Part shown: positions 1-9,487 of the stretch, piece by piece | Numbering within the stretch: position 1 is the first letter of the stretch | How the letters are laid out: each line of letters starts with the position of its first letter | Source: CAYVXT01 sp964455485 | GTDB taxonomy: Bacteria > Patescibacteriota > Minisyncoccia > Phycocordibacterales > WO2-35-19 | DNA: 54,159 nt | Assembly (NCBI GenBank): GCA_964455485.1 | Contig: CAYVXT010000034.1 | Coordinates: 1 to 54,159, forward strand | Direction of reading: 5' to 3' | The notes under the pieces: model-generated | What the model saw: the letters and a program-made list of their open reading frames with translations, nothing else | Told to the model about the DNA's origin: nothing | Database searches by the model: none | Program-made: the position numbers and the translations under genes

Positions 1-2
1 CC

Positions 3-2279
3 ACAACTCCTACCGCAGCAGGTACTATAGGAGCTGTTTTGGGCGGACCAGTAGGAGCAGTGTTCGGATTAACGCCATCTTCTGTTTGGGAACAAGCAGC
101 TAAGGATATAGGTGAACTACTGATGAGACTTACTTCCGGCATACTTTCGATTTCAGGATTTTTGTTTGATATGGTTGTCAAATTTACGGTTATTGATATG
201 GGAAAAAATCTTGGCGATGAAGGTTTGGGTAAAAGCATAAATGCTTCATGGGTTGTACTTAGAGATATTGCTAATATATGTTTTATATTTGTACTACTAT
301 ATGCCGCATTTAAGGCAATGTTTGACTTAAATTTTAGCGGCATTAATAAAACCATTAAAGATATTGTGATTGGTGCAATAATAATAAATTTTAGTGCGTT
401 TTTTACAATGATACCAATCGACGCTTCAAATGTAGTTTCCACCGGCTTTTATCAGTCAATCATATCCGCCGATTCTTCTGCACAGTCAGAAAAAACAGTT
501 TCGGCCTCTTACATGAATTTGCTTAAGCTTAATACCTGGTACAAGCCGGATGCATTTTTTAATGATGCCAAACTTACCACTTCTGCTTCATCTATACTTA
601 TTATTGGGATCATGTCTTCTCTATTCTTTGTTGTAACGGCTATGGTTTTCCTTATAACAAGTATAATGCTGGCTGCGAGGTTCATAATATTGATTTTTGC
701 AATTATACTGTCGCCTGTTGCGGTGATAGCATCTGTAATACCTGGCCAGTCTGGACATTTCAAAAAATGGCTAGATACAGTGATAGGCCAATCTTTCTTT
801 GCTCCTATATTTTTTGCCCTTACGTGGGTCTCTTTAAGGTTGGCAGTTGGTGTAAGAGATTCTTTTGCAGCCGCAGGCTCACTTCAAAACGAGAGCTTCT
901 TGAAAGAAATTTTGGTTAGTCCACAATCTTCTTCAGCAATAGTCATAAACTTTTTGGTTGTGATAGGTTTTTCAATTGCAGCATTGGTTATATCAAAACA
1001 AATCGCTTCTAAAGCGGTTGGTTTTAATACCATAAGCACTTTTGCAACAGGGGCGGCTATTGGTGGGGCAGGGTGGGTTGGAAGGAATACTGCGGGTAGG
1101 TTTGGTAATGCTGTAGCACAGAGTGGTCGACTTAGAGAGTTGGCAAAAAATAGTGGAGTTGGAGGTTTTGCTGCCCGAAGCGCACTTAGAGCGGCAGGCA
1201 ATACCGCTACAGCAAGTTTTGATATTAGAGGTTCAGATACTCTCAAGAAAATTCCTGGTTTGGGTAAAGAGATCGGAACATATGGCAAAGTAAGTGGAGC
1301 TGGAGGTTTTAGTAAGATGGTTTCAAGAAAAGCTGAGGCTGAAAAGGAATTTGCTAAGAATTATCTTGGCCAAACCAGAGGTGAGACTGAAAAAGCTAAC
1401 AGACTAGAACAAGAAGCAGCTGCACTAATAACCCCTGAAGAAAAGGAGAGGGTAACGAAGGCTAGAGTAGATAATTTCAAGGCAGCAGAAACCGACGTAA
1501 AGAACGTAAACAAGGAAAGAGAGGAATATTTAGATAGTAAAGTAAAAACAAATGTTGATTCCGCAGCACAAGCAAAGCAAGAGGCAGAAGAAAAGAAGAA
1601 GAAGCTTAAGGAAGCAGAAGACTCTTACGGCAAGGACGCAACATCAACATTGATGATCAAGAAAGAGGTTGAGGCTGCAGAGGCTAAGGCTAAGGAGGAA
1701 AATACAAAACTTGAAGCCGCCAAGAAGAATATCCGCGAAACCGATGATCAATACAAAGCATTTGAGAGCAAGATAAAAGAGGCTGATAAAAAGCTTGCAG
1801 ACGCTAAGCAAAAAATGGAAAAAGCTGATACTGACAAATCAGAATATGCACCAGAAATACAGAATAAACTTAAGACTGCCGAAGAAGCTAAAAATGCAGG
1901 TAAAAACAGACAAACTGCATATGCAGATACTGTGTCTAAGAAATCTCCTGTATTTACATCTGGGGGTGCGGCTGGAGGAGCAGCATTAGGAACAGTATTT
2001 GCTGGACCGGTAGGTACTGCAATTGGTGCCGCAATAGGAGCAGGGCTTGGAGCTGGTTTGGGCTCATGGATTGGAGGTAAATTTAAAGTAGAAGAAAATA
2101 TAGCTATGGAAAAAGCAGTTAGAGACTTAGCTAACAATAGAAACCAAGATGACCCTAAAAAAGCTTTGAAAGAGCTTATGAAAGTAGCAAAATTAAAACC
2201 TGAGGACTTGGCAGACGCACAACCAGCAGGTGATCAATCCGGAGGAGGACCTTCTGAAAATAAGGGAAATAAATCTTAA
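3..2279 (+). CDS. VirB6/TrbL-like polytopic membrane protein with long coiled-coil tail (5' partial)
   Basis: The reading frame is open to the window edge, so the N-terminus lies outside; the TTG at 39 is not a convincing start. About seven hydrophobic segments fill the first 330 visible residues. A highly charged Lys/Glu/Ala coiled coil follows (roughly 430-630), then a glycine-zipper segment near 645-685 and a hydrophilic tail. This layout, at the head of a PrgI-VirB4 cluster, fits the inner-membrane channel component (VirB6/TrbL type) of CPR secretion systems. The family is inferred from topology and neighbours, not from a diagnostic motif. The coiled coil may reach into the cytoplasm or the periplasm. 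Confidence 0.55.
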   Translation, partial: TTPTAAGTIGAVLGGPVGAVFGLTPSSVWEQAAKDIGELLMRLTSGILSISGFLFDMVVKFTVIDMGKNLGDEGLGKSINASWVVLRDIANICFIFVLLYAAFKAMFDLNFSGINKTIKDIVIGAIIINFSAFFTMIPIDASNVVSTGFYQSIISADSSAQSEKTVSASYMNLLKLNTWYKPDAFFNDAKLTTSASSILIIGIMSSLFFVVTAMVFLITSIMLAARFIILIFAIILSPVAVIASVIPGQSGHFKKWLDTVIGQSFFAPIFFALTWVSLRLAVGVRDSFAAAGSLQNESFLKEILVSPQSSSAIVINFLVVIGFSIAALVISKQIASKAVGFNTISTFATGAAIGGAGWVGRNTAGRFGNAVAQSGRLRELAKNSGVGGFAARSALRAAGNTATASFDIRGSDTLKKIPGLGKEIGTYGKVSGAGGFSKMVSRKAEAEKEFAKNYLGQTRGETEKANRLEQEAAALITPEEKERVTKARVDNFKAAETDVKNVNKEREEYLDSKVKTNVDSAAQAKQEAEEKKKKLKEAEDSYGKDATSTLMIKKEVEAAEAKAKEENTKLEAAKKNIRETDDQYKAFESKIKEADKKLADAKQKMEKADTDKSEYAPEIQNKLKTAEEAKNAGKNRQTAYADTVSKKSPVFTSGGAAGGAALGTVFAGPVGTAIGAAIGAGLGAGLGSWIGGKFKVEENIAMEKAVRDLANNRNQDDPKKALKELMKVAKLKPEDLADAQPAGDQSGGGPSENKGNKS

Positions 2280-2284
2280 TTAAA

Positions 2285-2848
2285 ATGGACAATATAACAG
2301 GGCAATTTGAAGAAAGACTAAATAAACTCCCTAAACGGTTGAGAGATTTTATTATAAGTGAAACTTGGGACAACGATCTCACCAAAATACTTTCTTCTTA
2401 CATAATAAACGATAGTCAAAAAACTATTATTTCCAATGAATTGTTTTTGGTTTTGCTTATGGTGACTCCATATACTGAACTTCAAAAAAATATTGCGTTA
2501 CATGCAAACCTTGAAATGTTAATGTCCGAAAAAATTGCTGAAGAAATAATAAATACAATTTTGCAACCAATTTCAGAAGAGGTAGTTAAAGAATTAAATA
2601 TTCAAGAGAATATTGAACCTAAAAGTTCAATAGGGGAGTCTTTTGAGCAAATCATATTGAATCAAGCAAGAGCAATGCAGCCAGCAAGAGAAGAGGGTGA
2701 GGTAGATCTAAGCGACCATAATCAACTCACTGCAGGGCAGGCACCAGAAAATTTACCCACAGAGAATAGTGCCCCAGAAACACCCAAACCAATGCCTCAA
2801 GTACCAAAATACTCCGGACCAGATCCATACCGAGAACCGGTAGAATAA
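2285..2848 (+). CDS. Hypothetical soluble protein of the T4SS-like operon
   Basis: This 187-residue protein starts 6 nt after the preceding stop and is surely co-transcribed with it. It has no signal peptide or membrane segment. The first 110 residues look helical. The last 70 are low-complexity and rich in Pro, Glu and Gln, probably disordered. I recognise no family. Its position between a VirB6-like protein and PrgI suggests an accessory or regulatory role in the secretion machine, which is inference. Confidence 0.6.
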   Translation: MDNITGQFEERLNKLPKRLRDFIISETWDNDLTKILSSYIINDSQKTIISNELFLVLLMVTPYTELQKNIALHANLEMLMSEKIAEEIINTILQPISEEVVKELNIQENIEPKSSIGESFEQIILNQARAMQPAREEGEVDLSDHNQLTAGQAPENLPTENSAPETPKPMPQVPKYSGPDPYREPVE

Positions 2849-2950
2849 TTACTCTAATTAATCACAAGTTGTCTCGCCCAAATCCTATATTAGTATCTTT
2901 CGAATTGGAGCTTATTTAGAATAATTAGTATAATTAAAATAATTAGAAAT
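2849..2950. repeat. AT-rich intergenic repeat, copy A (TCTAATTA family)
   Basis: Intergenic stretch built from degenerate TCTAATTATT and AATAATTAG units. The left part has CTCTAATTAA and the right part has TTAGAATAATTAGTATAATT, partly complementary. Related copies lie at 4031-4116 and 36371-36502. No coding signal is seen. Confidence 0.5.
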
Positions 2951-2955
2951 TTATT

Positions 2956-3381
2956 ATGCGTTTTCAGGTTCCACAATTTATAGACGTTGAAGATAAAATA
3001 TTTGGGCCACTAACGCTCAAGCAATTTATATATTTGGCTGGTGGAGCAAGCGCGGCCGTAATTGGTATAACTTTTTTTGGAATATTTTTTGGACTAGTTG
3101 TATCTTCACCGATTGTAATACTTGCATCGGCACTTGCATTTTATAAGGTAAACAACCGGCCATTAATAAACACTCTTGAATCAGCCTTCAAATACGCAAC
3201 TAAAGAAAAACTTTATATATGGAAAAAGTCAGAACCATCTGTAAAACAGAAGGTTAATGAAGAAGAAGCAAAATTCAGCACTCTTGTGGTTCCAAACTTA
3301 TCTCAAAGCAAACTTAAAGACATGAACTGGCAACTTGATGTAAAGAAAAAAGAAGATGATTTACTAGCTAAAAGTAGCTAG
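2956..3381 (+). CDS. PrgI family protein
   Basis: This 141-residue protein opens with MRFQVPQFIDVEDKIFGPLT, the characteristic N-terminus of PrgI-family proteins: a short soluble stretch followed by two closely spaced membrane helices (about 25-70). PrgI proteins accompany VirB4-type ATPases in Gram-positive-like conjugation and secretion systems and are small inner-membrane components. The charged C-terminal 60 residues are probably cytoplasmic. The VirB4-like pair follows directly, which supports the call. Confidence 0.85.
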   Translation: MRFQVPQFIDVEDKIFGPLTLKQFIYLAGGASAAVIGITFFGIFFGLVVSSPIVILASALAFYKVNNRPLINTLESAFKYATKEKLYIWKKSEPSVKQKVNEEEAKFSTLVVPNLSQSKLKDMNWQLDVKKKEDDLLAKSS

Positions 3382-3409
3382 TAGCGAGCTTCTGGGTTAA
3401 AATGTTTTT

Positions 3410-4033
3410 ATGGCGAATAACGCAACTCAAGAATTTGTACCAATAGATGACATACGAGATGGTATCGTACTCCTTAAAGATGGGGGAATGCGTGGCATAC
3501 TTATGGCTTCGAGCATAAACTTTTCGTTGAAGTCTGACGATGAGAGGCAAGCAATACTTTTACAGTTTCAAGATTTTGTAAATTCACTTGATTTCCCAGT
3601 ACAAATAATAGCCCAATCAAGAAGGCTTGATATACGGCCTTATATTGCTCTACTAGAGGGTAGGTACAAAGAACAAACAAATGAACTTTTAAAAATTCAA
3701 ATAGAGCAGTATGTACAATTCGTAAAAAGCTTCACTGAATCTACTAACATAATGACAAAAAACTTTTTCATTATCGTCCCATATGATGCTGCAATAATCT
3801 CTAACAAGAAGAGTCTTATCCCAGGGTTTTCAAGCTCCAAACCAAATAAAGAGCAAGAGGAGGAAGATTTTGAGGAAAAAAGAAATCAGCTTGAACAAAG
3901 AATGGGTGTAGTAGAACAAGGACTTGTAAGGTGTGGTATTAGGGTTGCAAAACTTGGCACAGATGAAGTAGTAGAGTTATTTTATAAGATATTTAACCCG
4001 GGAGAAACGGAGAAACCAATTAAAATCAATTAA
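3410..4033 (+). CDS. VirB4 N-terminal-like domain protein (TraC/VirB4 accessory)
   Basis: A 207-residue soluble protein. Its first half (FVPIDDIRDGIVLLKDGGMR, then an alpha/beta stretch and a run containing AQSRRLDI) resembles the N-terminal domain that precedes the ATPase domain of VirB4/TraC proteins. A Lys/Glu-rich insertion lies near 140-165, and the end (GIRVAKLGTDEVVELFYKIFNP) again matches VirB4 N-domain style. No Walker motifs are present; they are in the next gene. It reads as a separately encoded VirB4 N-domain module acting with the downstream ATPase. Exact function is inferred. Confidence 0.6.
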   Translation: MANNATQEFVPIDDIRDGIVLLKDGGMRGILMASSINFSLKSDDERQAILLQFQDFVNSLDFPVQIIAQSRRLDIRPYIALLEGRYKEQTNELLKIQIEQYVQFVKSFTESTNIMTKNFFIIVPYDAAIISNKKSLIPGFSSSKPNKEQEEEDFEEKRNQLEQRMGVVEQGLVRCGIRVAKLGTDEVVELFYKIFNPGETEKPIKIN

Positions 4034-4116
4034 CCTAATTATTCTAATTAACCTAGAATAATAATTGATTCTGACTTAGTATAATTAGAGCAATTAGGGT
4101 ACTTAGAATAATTTTC
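4031..4116. repeat. AT-rich intergenic repeat, copy B, imperfect inverted repeat
   Basis: The left half, AATTATTCTAATTAACCTA, and the right half, TTAGGGTACTTAGAATAATT, are imperfect reverse complements. The element fills the whole gap between the split VirB4 genes. It shares its arms with the element at 36371-36502. Confidence 0.6.
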
Positions 4117-4121
4117 AGAAC

Positions 4122-5927
4122 ATGTTTGATTTCCTAAAAAAGAAAAAAGAAGAGTCTATATCGACAAATATTTCGATGATACCTCAAAATATTACCGAGA
4201 GCTCAGAGCTAGAGCTTAGAGATATTTTGGCGCCAAGCGCACTTAAGGTAAATACCAAAGAACTTAATTTAGGAGAAAAGGTTGTTAGAAGTTTTTTTGT
4301 AATTTCATATCCACGATACCTGTCAGAAGATTGGTTCGCACCAATAATTAATATGGATAAAATGTTTGATGTTTCAATATTTATTCATCCACTCGAAACA
4401 TCAAAAGTTTTAAGAAGTTTCCAAAAAAAAGTAGCTGAGGTTCAAAGTCAAATTAGGGTAAGAGAAGATAAGGGTTTGGTACGCGACCCAATGCTTGATA
4501 CCGCATATCAAGACCTTGAAAATCTCCGGGACCAGCTTCAGCAAGCGCAGGAAAAAATGTTTGAGGTAGGTTTGTATATTTCAGTGTATGCAAACAGTAG
4601 CGATGAACTAGATAAAACAGAATCAGAAATAAAATCAATTTTGGAATCAAAGCTGGTATATGTAAAACCAGCAATGTTCCAACAAGAGCAAGGCTTTATG
4701 AGCATACTTCCAATAGCTAAAGACGAGCTGCAAGTACATTCAAAAATAAATTCTTCTCCTCTATCAAGCCTTTTTCCTTTCATCTCGTTCGATCTTACTT
4801 CTGACAAAGGTATACTTTATGGGATAAACAGGCACAACTCATCTTTAGTGCTTTTTGATCGATTTTCTTTGGAAAACTATAACTCGGTGTGTTTGGCAAA
4901 ATCCGGATCTGGTAAATCATTTACAACCAAACTGGAAATACTTAGGACTCTTATGTTTGATGCGGAGGTTATAGTAATAGACCCAGAAAATGAATACCAG
5001 TACATGTCTGAGGCTGTAGGAGGTAGGTATTTCAACATCTCTTTAAACTCTGACCATCACATCAACCCATTTGAACTTCCTGTACCAGGTGAGGATGAGT
5101 CTTCAGCTTCTGTTTTAAGAAGCCAAATAATAAACTTGGTTGGACTTTTCCGCATAATGCTTGGCGGACTCACAGCTGAAGAAGATGCGATTATTGACAG
5201 AGCAATTACAGAAACTTATGCACTTAAAGACATTACTGCTGATTCTGATTTTAAAAATGTAGAACCGCCACTTTTGTCTGACTTCGAATTGGTGCTAGGT
5301 GGCATGGAGGGAGGTGATTCGCTAGCTCAAAGGCTTTCAAAATACACACGTGGTACCTGGTCAAACTTTATAAACAAACCTTCAAATATAGATATCAATA
5401 AAAAATTTGTTGTTTTTTCAATCAGGGACATGGAAGACGAGTTAAAACCTGTGGCTATGTATATAGTGATGCATTATATTTGGAACGCAATACGCCGTGA
5501 GCTAAAAAAGAGGCTTCTTGTAATAGATGAGGCTTGGTGGATGATGAAATCCGAAGACACAGCTTCATTCCTTCTTTCATTGGCAAAAAGAGGTAGAAAA
5601 TACTATTTAGGGCTCGCCACAATAACCCAGGACGTGGATGACTTTTTGAAATCACCATATGGAACACCAATCATTTCCAATTCTTCCATCCAAATACTTC
5701 TAAAACAATCACCAACAACCATAGACAGGTTGCAGCAAGTTTTTAATCTTACAAACGAGGAAAAATATTTACTTATTGAGTCTGGGGTAGGTGAGGGTAT
5801 ATTCTTTGCGGGGTTGAAACATGTAGCTATAAAAATTATTGCCTCGTATACAGAGGAACAAATCATCACTTCTGACCCATCTCAAATAATGGCGATCAAG
5901 AAAAATAAAGCTGCGACTCAAAAATAA
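4122..5927 (+). CDS. virB4: VirB4-like type IV secretion ATPase
   Basis: A 601-residue P-loop ATPase expected to power substrate or pilin movement at the inner membrane. Walker A is LAKSGSGKSF near residues 260-268 and Walker B is LLVIDEAWWMM near 465-475. The flanking DPENEY, RDMEDELKPVAMY and ITQDVDDFL segments are typical of VirB4/TraC C-terminal domains. The N-terminal 240 residues carry a second VirB4 N-domain with a coiled coil around 95-150. It follows PrgI and an N-domain-only protein. The family is confident; the substrate (DNA, pilin or protein) cannot be told from sequence. Confidence 0.93.
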   Translation: MFDFLKKKKEESISTNISMIPQNITESSELELRDILAPSALKVNTKELNLGEKVVRSFFVISYPRYLSEDWFAPIINMDKMFDVSIFIHPLETSKVLRSFQKKVAEVQSQIRVREDKGLVRDPMLDTAYQDLENLRDQLQQAQEKMFEVGLYISVYANSSDELDKTESEIKSILESKLVYVKPAMFQQEQGFMSILPIAKDELQVHSKINSSPLSSLFPFISFDLTSDKGILYGINRHNSSLVLFDRFSLENYNSVCLAKSGSGKSFTTKLEILRTLMFDAEVIVIDPENEYQYMSEAVGGRYFNISLNSDHHINPFELPVPGEDESSASVLRSQIINLVGLFRIMLGGLTAEEDAIIDRAITETYALKDITADSDFKNVEPPLLSDFELVLGGMEGGDSLAQRLSKYTRGTWSNFINKPSNIDINKKFVVFSIRDMEDELKPVAMYIVMHYIWNAIRRELKKRLLVIDEAWWMMKSEDTASFLLSLAKRGRKYYLGLATITQDVDDFLKSPYGTPIISNSSIQILLKQSPTTIDRLQQVFNLTNEEKYLLIESGVGEGIFFAGLKHVAIKIIASYTEEQIITSDPSQIMAIKKNKAATQK

Positions 5928-5930
5928 TTT

Positions 5931-6368
5931 ATGGAGGAAGAACCAATTAAACGAGAATTAGTTCGTACAGGTTATAGGCCCAGAATCGAAACCCCAAAAC
6001 CCCCAGAAAGAATAAAAGGTTGGGTAGCATCATGTATAACCATTTTTGCTTTATGTGTAGACGCAATTCAAGCCAAACTCACCGCCATAGCCATAGGAGT
6101 TGTATTGGGCCCTATAATCTCAGTTGGAGCTTATACTGCGGTCGGCATTACTTTTCTTTTATGTGGAGTTAGTTTGCTAGGAGACAGTAGAAAAATCTTA
6201 ACCTTGATAGGTACAGGCGCTGTAGAGGCCACATTTTCATTTATTCCCGGATTTACAGGTTGGGCAGTTATGATCATACTTCAAACTTGGGCTGAGGACG
6301 GTAAAGAGGGGTGGTTAGGTGAAATAGCATCAAAGGTAGGGGCATTTAAAAGCTTTGTGTCCAAGTAA
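5931..6368 (+). CDS. Small polytopic membrane protein of the T4SS-like operon
   Basis: This 145-residue protein starts 4 nt after virB4, so the two are translationally close. A basic, proline-rich N-terminus (about 30 residues) precedes three hydrophobic segments (about 32-55, 60-80 and 95-118) and an amphipathic end. I recognise no family. Its position suggests a membrane subunit of the same machine. Confidence 0.6.
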   Translation: MEEEPIKRELVRTGYRPRIETPKPPERIKGWVASCITIFALCVDAIQAKLTAIAIGVVLGPIISVGAYTAVGITFLLCGVSLLGDSRKILTLIGTGAVEATFSFIPGFTGWAVMIILQTWAEDGKEGWLGEIASKVGAFKSFVSK

Positions 6369-6423
6369 TCAACTTTTAAAAAGTAAATCAAATATTTGCT
6401 GTGGTATTATTAATGTAAATACC

Positions 6424-7428
6424 ATGATTTCAAAAACTCTAAATTTATTAATAGTCGCTATCGTATTTACTGTTTTTTTACCTAATTTTACTTTTGCGCA
6501 GTATAATGCGAGCCTCCCTTATTCGGTATCAAATGAAGTAGATATAGCCGTAGTGCCAACTTATCCAAAGCCTGGCGATATAGTTTCAATCACACTAAGT
6601 TTGTATACAGAAGATTTGAATACTGCAAACATAAGTTGGTACAAGGATGGTAAATTAGAAAAATCTGGTAAAGGCGAGATGAGATTTTCGTTTACTGCTA
6701 ATAAAGCCGGGCAAGAAACGAAAATTAGTGTCAACATAAGTCTTGCAAACGGCCCAACATTTACAAAAAACTTTACGATTAACCCCACAGTTGTTGATTT
6801 GATATGGGAAGCAAACACTTACACTCCACCGTTTTATAAAGGTAAAGCCCTCCACTCTAAACAAGGGGTATTAAAAATAGTAGCTATACCAGAATTTATT
6901 AAAAACGGAAATATAATTCCTGCCCAAAACCTTGTTTACGAATGGACTCAAGGTGAAAGTGTCATTCAAAATCAGTCTGGATATGGGAAAAATACTCTAG
7001 TTGTTAATGGTTCTATTTTAGGAAAAAGTGAAGAAATTGGTGTCACTGTCACAGACCCAATAAATAATTTAGTTGGGGTTAGTTATTTAAATATTAGTCC
7101 ATCAAATCCTGAGATTGTTTTTTATGAAAACAATCCATATTATGGACACATATTTGATAGAGCTCTCGTTGGCTCACACACTCTAAGTGGGGAAGAGATG
7201 CAAGTTGTAGCTGCACCTTACTTTTTTAGCAAGGAAGCTTCGGGTAAAATTTCTTATAATTGGAGATTAAACGGAAAACTTGTAAACGAACTTAGCCAAT
7301 CAAGAACTGCGATCTTCCGAAAACCAGAAGGCAAGTCGGGTCAATCAAATATTCTTTTGGGTGTTGAAAACGCAAACAGAATACTGCAACAAGCAAATGG
7401 TGGCTTAACAATAAAATTTAGTAATTAA
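6424..7428 (+). CDS. Secreted protein with Ig-like/PKD-like repeats
   Basis: The ATG at 6424 is preferred over one 69 nt upstream because it places a clear signal peptide (MISKTLNLLIVAIVF ... FTFAQ) at the N-terminus. The mature part is about 310 residues, beta-rich, Asn/Ser/Gly-rich, and appears to hold two or three Ig-like units with recurring W-and-Y patterns such as ISWYKDG and YNWRLNG. It ends where the pilin-M15 gene begins (stop at 7428, ATG at 7429). It is probably an extracytoplasmic component or surface protein of the T4SS-like system. Function is unknown. Confidence 0.65.
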   Translation: MISKTLNLLIVAIVFTVFLPNFTFAQYNASLPYSVSNEVDIAVVPTYPKPGDIVSITLSLYTEDLNTANISWYKDGKLEKSGKGEMRFSFTANKAGQETKISVNISLANGPTFTKNFTINPTVVDLIWEANTYTPPFYKGKALHSKQGVLKIVAIPEFIKNGNIIPAQNLVYEWTQGESVIQNQSGYGKNTLVVNGSILGKSEEIGVTVTDPINNLVGVSYLNISPSNPEIVFYENNPYYGHIFDRALVGSHTLSGEEMQVVAAPYFFSKEASGKISYNWRLNGKLVNELSQSRTAIFRKPEGKSGQSNILLGVENANRILQQANGGLTIKFSN

Positions 7429-8199
7429 ATGAAGGGGTTAATAATTACATTTTTGATAATATTGTCAGTTGGTAGTTTTGCATTAAACACTCACGCACAA
7501 GATATTGAGTACACCTTACTCGCACCAATCCCTTGCGTAGGGAGTGGGGGAGAAAATCCAGATTGTAACACTGTATCTGAAACCACCACATTTCAAAAAT
7601 ATGTTCCTGGAGCCTTCTCTCTCCTTATTGGTCTTGCTGCTATAACAGCCATTGTAAGACTTGTGTGGGGAGGCTTTTTATATATCACCTCAGCAGCAAT
7701 AAACAGTAAAAATGAGGGGAGAGAGCTTATAAAAAATTCAATTTATGGTCTTGTTCTCGCCATCGGAGCAGCAGTTATTCTAAATACCATAAATCCAAAT
7801 TTACTTAATTTTAATTTAAATATTGAAAGTGTATCTATTGCTCCTATTGATGGGGGAAGTTTGAATTCCTCTGGACTACAAAGAGTTACTCAGTTGGCAT
7901 ACGATGATTTGAAAGCTAAGTGTACAGGATGCACAATTAGGGTTACTAGCACCACTGGTGGCACCCACACCCCAGGGTCAGATCATTATACAGGCCGTGC
8001 GATAGATTTTGGTGCAGATCAGAACCTTACAAAATTTATTACTGGTTCAACAAACAAACCTAATACTTGCGCCACAAAGGACTTAGTATTGGGCGGACAA
8101 GCTGTAACATTTCTTTGGGAACCATTGGGATCTAGGTGTAGTAGAAATCCATCAGCACCTGCTTCAAATGGTGACCATTGGCACATGTCGATCAAATAA
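7429..8199 (+). CDS. VirB2/TrbC-like pilin fused to an M15-type peptidase domain
   Basis: A 256-residue two-part protein. Residues 1-24 are a signal peptide (ending THAQ). Residues 60-128 carry two membrane helices with GGFLYITSAA and an INPNLL end, the pattern of TrbC/VirB2-like pilins in Patescibacteria. Residues 145-256 hold a zinc metallopeptidase signature: SDHYTGRAIDF near 184-194 (S-x-H-x-x-G-x-A-x-D) and GDHWHMSI near 248-255 (D-x-W-H). Both are hallmarks of M15 D,D-carboxypeptidases/endopeptidases. It would tether a peptidoglycan hydrolase to a pilin-like base. Co-operonic with VirB4. The fusion itself is seen directly; the role in wall opening is inferred. Confidence 0.8.
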   Translation: MKGLIITFLIILSVGSFALNTHAQDIEYTLLAPIPCVGSGGENPDCNTVSETTTFQKYVPGAFSLLIGLAAITAIVRLVWGGFLYITSAAINSKNEGRELIKNSIYGLVLAIGAAVILNTINPNLLNFNLNIESVSIAPIDGGSLNSSGLQRVTQLAYDDLKAKCTGCTIRVTSTTGGTHTPGSDHYTGRAIDFGADQNLTKFITGSTNKPNTCATKDLVLGGQAVTFLWEPLGSRCSRNPSAPASNGDHWHMSIK

Positions 8200-8203
8200 C
8201 AAT

Positions 8204-9451
8204 ATGAAAAAAACTCTTTTAATAATTGGAATATTGGTGGTAGTGGCAGTAGCAGCATATTTAATACTTCAACCTAAAAGTGGTAGCACACCAGATGGCG
8301 GGCAAGGTTTTTCAATTGCAAATTTTCTTCCTTTTGGGAGCAATGACGAGTTACCAACCACACAACCAACAAACACAAACCAAACCCAAAATAATGATCT
8401 AGAAAATATTTCAGGTGGTGAAATTATAAAGCTTCCAAACAGGTTGAGAAAAGTTTCTAGCGAACCAGTAGCAGGAGCGGTGGCTTTTAATGTTGGCTCA
8501 ACTACATATATAAGATTTGTAGAAAAGGGGACAGGAAATGTATATGAAGCAAGATCCGATTCTGATAAGGTGGAGCGTCTTACAAACACAACTATTCCAA
8601 AAATAATACGTGCTTTTTGGCTTCCAAATGGTAATGGTTTTTTAGCTCAAACCATAATACCTGAAACGGAAATGGTTGAAACAAATTTTGTAAAACTCAG
8701 CAAATCCACTTCAACTTCAACAGAAGTACTGACCCCTTACAACACCACCATTTCAAAACTACCAACCGATATAAAAGAACTATCTATAAAACCAGACGGT
8801 ACAAAAGTGTTTTATTATCAAATCACACAAACCGGTTCTGATTGGTTCATTTCAAATATTGACGGTACAAGTAGCACCAAGGTTTACAGCAGCAAATTAA
8901 TAGAGTGGGTCCCAAACTGGATATCGCCAAACTCTGTAATTATGCAGACCAAATCAAGTGCAGCAAGTCTTGGCTATGCTTACACTTTTGATTTGAACAC
9001 CAAAAACCTTAAAAAAGTGGTTGGTGGGGCAGTTGGTCTTTCAATAATCTCTACACCTAAACATCCTTCATATTTAATTTCTGTTGGTGGAGGCTTACCT
9101 ACATTAAATTATGTTGCGAAAGACGGTATTTCAACCAATCTAAGCAAAAATACATTGGCTGAAAAGTGTGTTTGGGGAAATAAAGATGTTAATTTTGTGT
9201 TCTGTGCCATCCCTCAAAACATACCGTCTAGTATATATCCTGACAGTTGGTATAAGGGGTTAACAAATACAGAAGATTCCATAATTAAAATAAATATTAC
9301 CGATAATATTTACTACCTTACATCTGACTTATCTCAGGAATCAAAACAAAAAATAGATGTGGTAGATCCTCAAATCTCTCCCGATGATTCACACCTTATA
9401 TTTAGAAATAAATTAGATGGTTATTTGTGGGTATTGAGAATTACAGAATAG
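8204..9451 (+). CDS. Membrane-anchored beta-propeller-like protein
   Basis: The start at ATG 8204 gives a lysine-initiated N-terminal anchor (MKKTLLIIGILVVVAVAAYL). A Thr/Asn/Gln-rich linker follows, then about 340 residues with repeated blade-like segments (for example IKPDGTKVFYY, ISPDDSHLIFR), typical of TolB/WD40-like propellers. It lies 4 nt after the pilin-M15 gene. Proteins of this build recur beside CPR secretion or pilus genes, but I assign no function. The propeller call rests on the repeated DG/SPD motifs. Confidence 0.6.
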   Translation: MKKTLLIIGILVVVAVAAYLILQPKSGSTPDGGQGFSIANFLPFGSNDELPTTQPTNTNQTQNNDLENISGGEIIKLPNRLRKVSSEPVAGAVAFNVGSTTYIRFVEKGTGNVYEARSDSDKVERLTNTTIPKIIRAFWLPNGNGFLAQTIIPETEMVETNFVKLSKSTSTSTEVLTPYNTTISKLPTDIKELSIKPDGTKVFYYQITQTGSDWFISNIDGTSSTKVYSSKLIEWVPNWISPNSVIMQTKSSAASLGYAYTFDLNTKNLKKVVGGAVGLSIISTPKHPSYLISVGGGLPTLNYVAKDGISTNLSKNTLAEKCVWGNKDVNFVFCAIPQNIPSSIYPDSWYKGLTNTEDSIIKINITDNIYYLTSDLSQESKQKIDVVDPQISPDDSHLIFRNKLDGYLWVLRITE

Positions 9452-9487
9452 TTTGGTATAATTTTTAAGTTATTTTAAATTAATAAA

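Noticed and set aside
39..41. TTG as the true start of the first gene
   Set aside because: The frame stays open to the window edge and the upstream codons look coding (Gly/Ala-rich), so the gene is simply cut.
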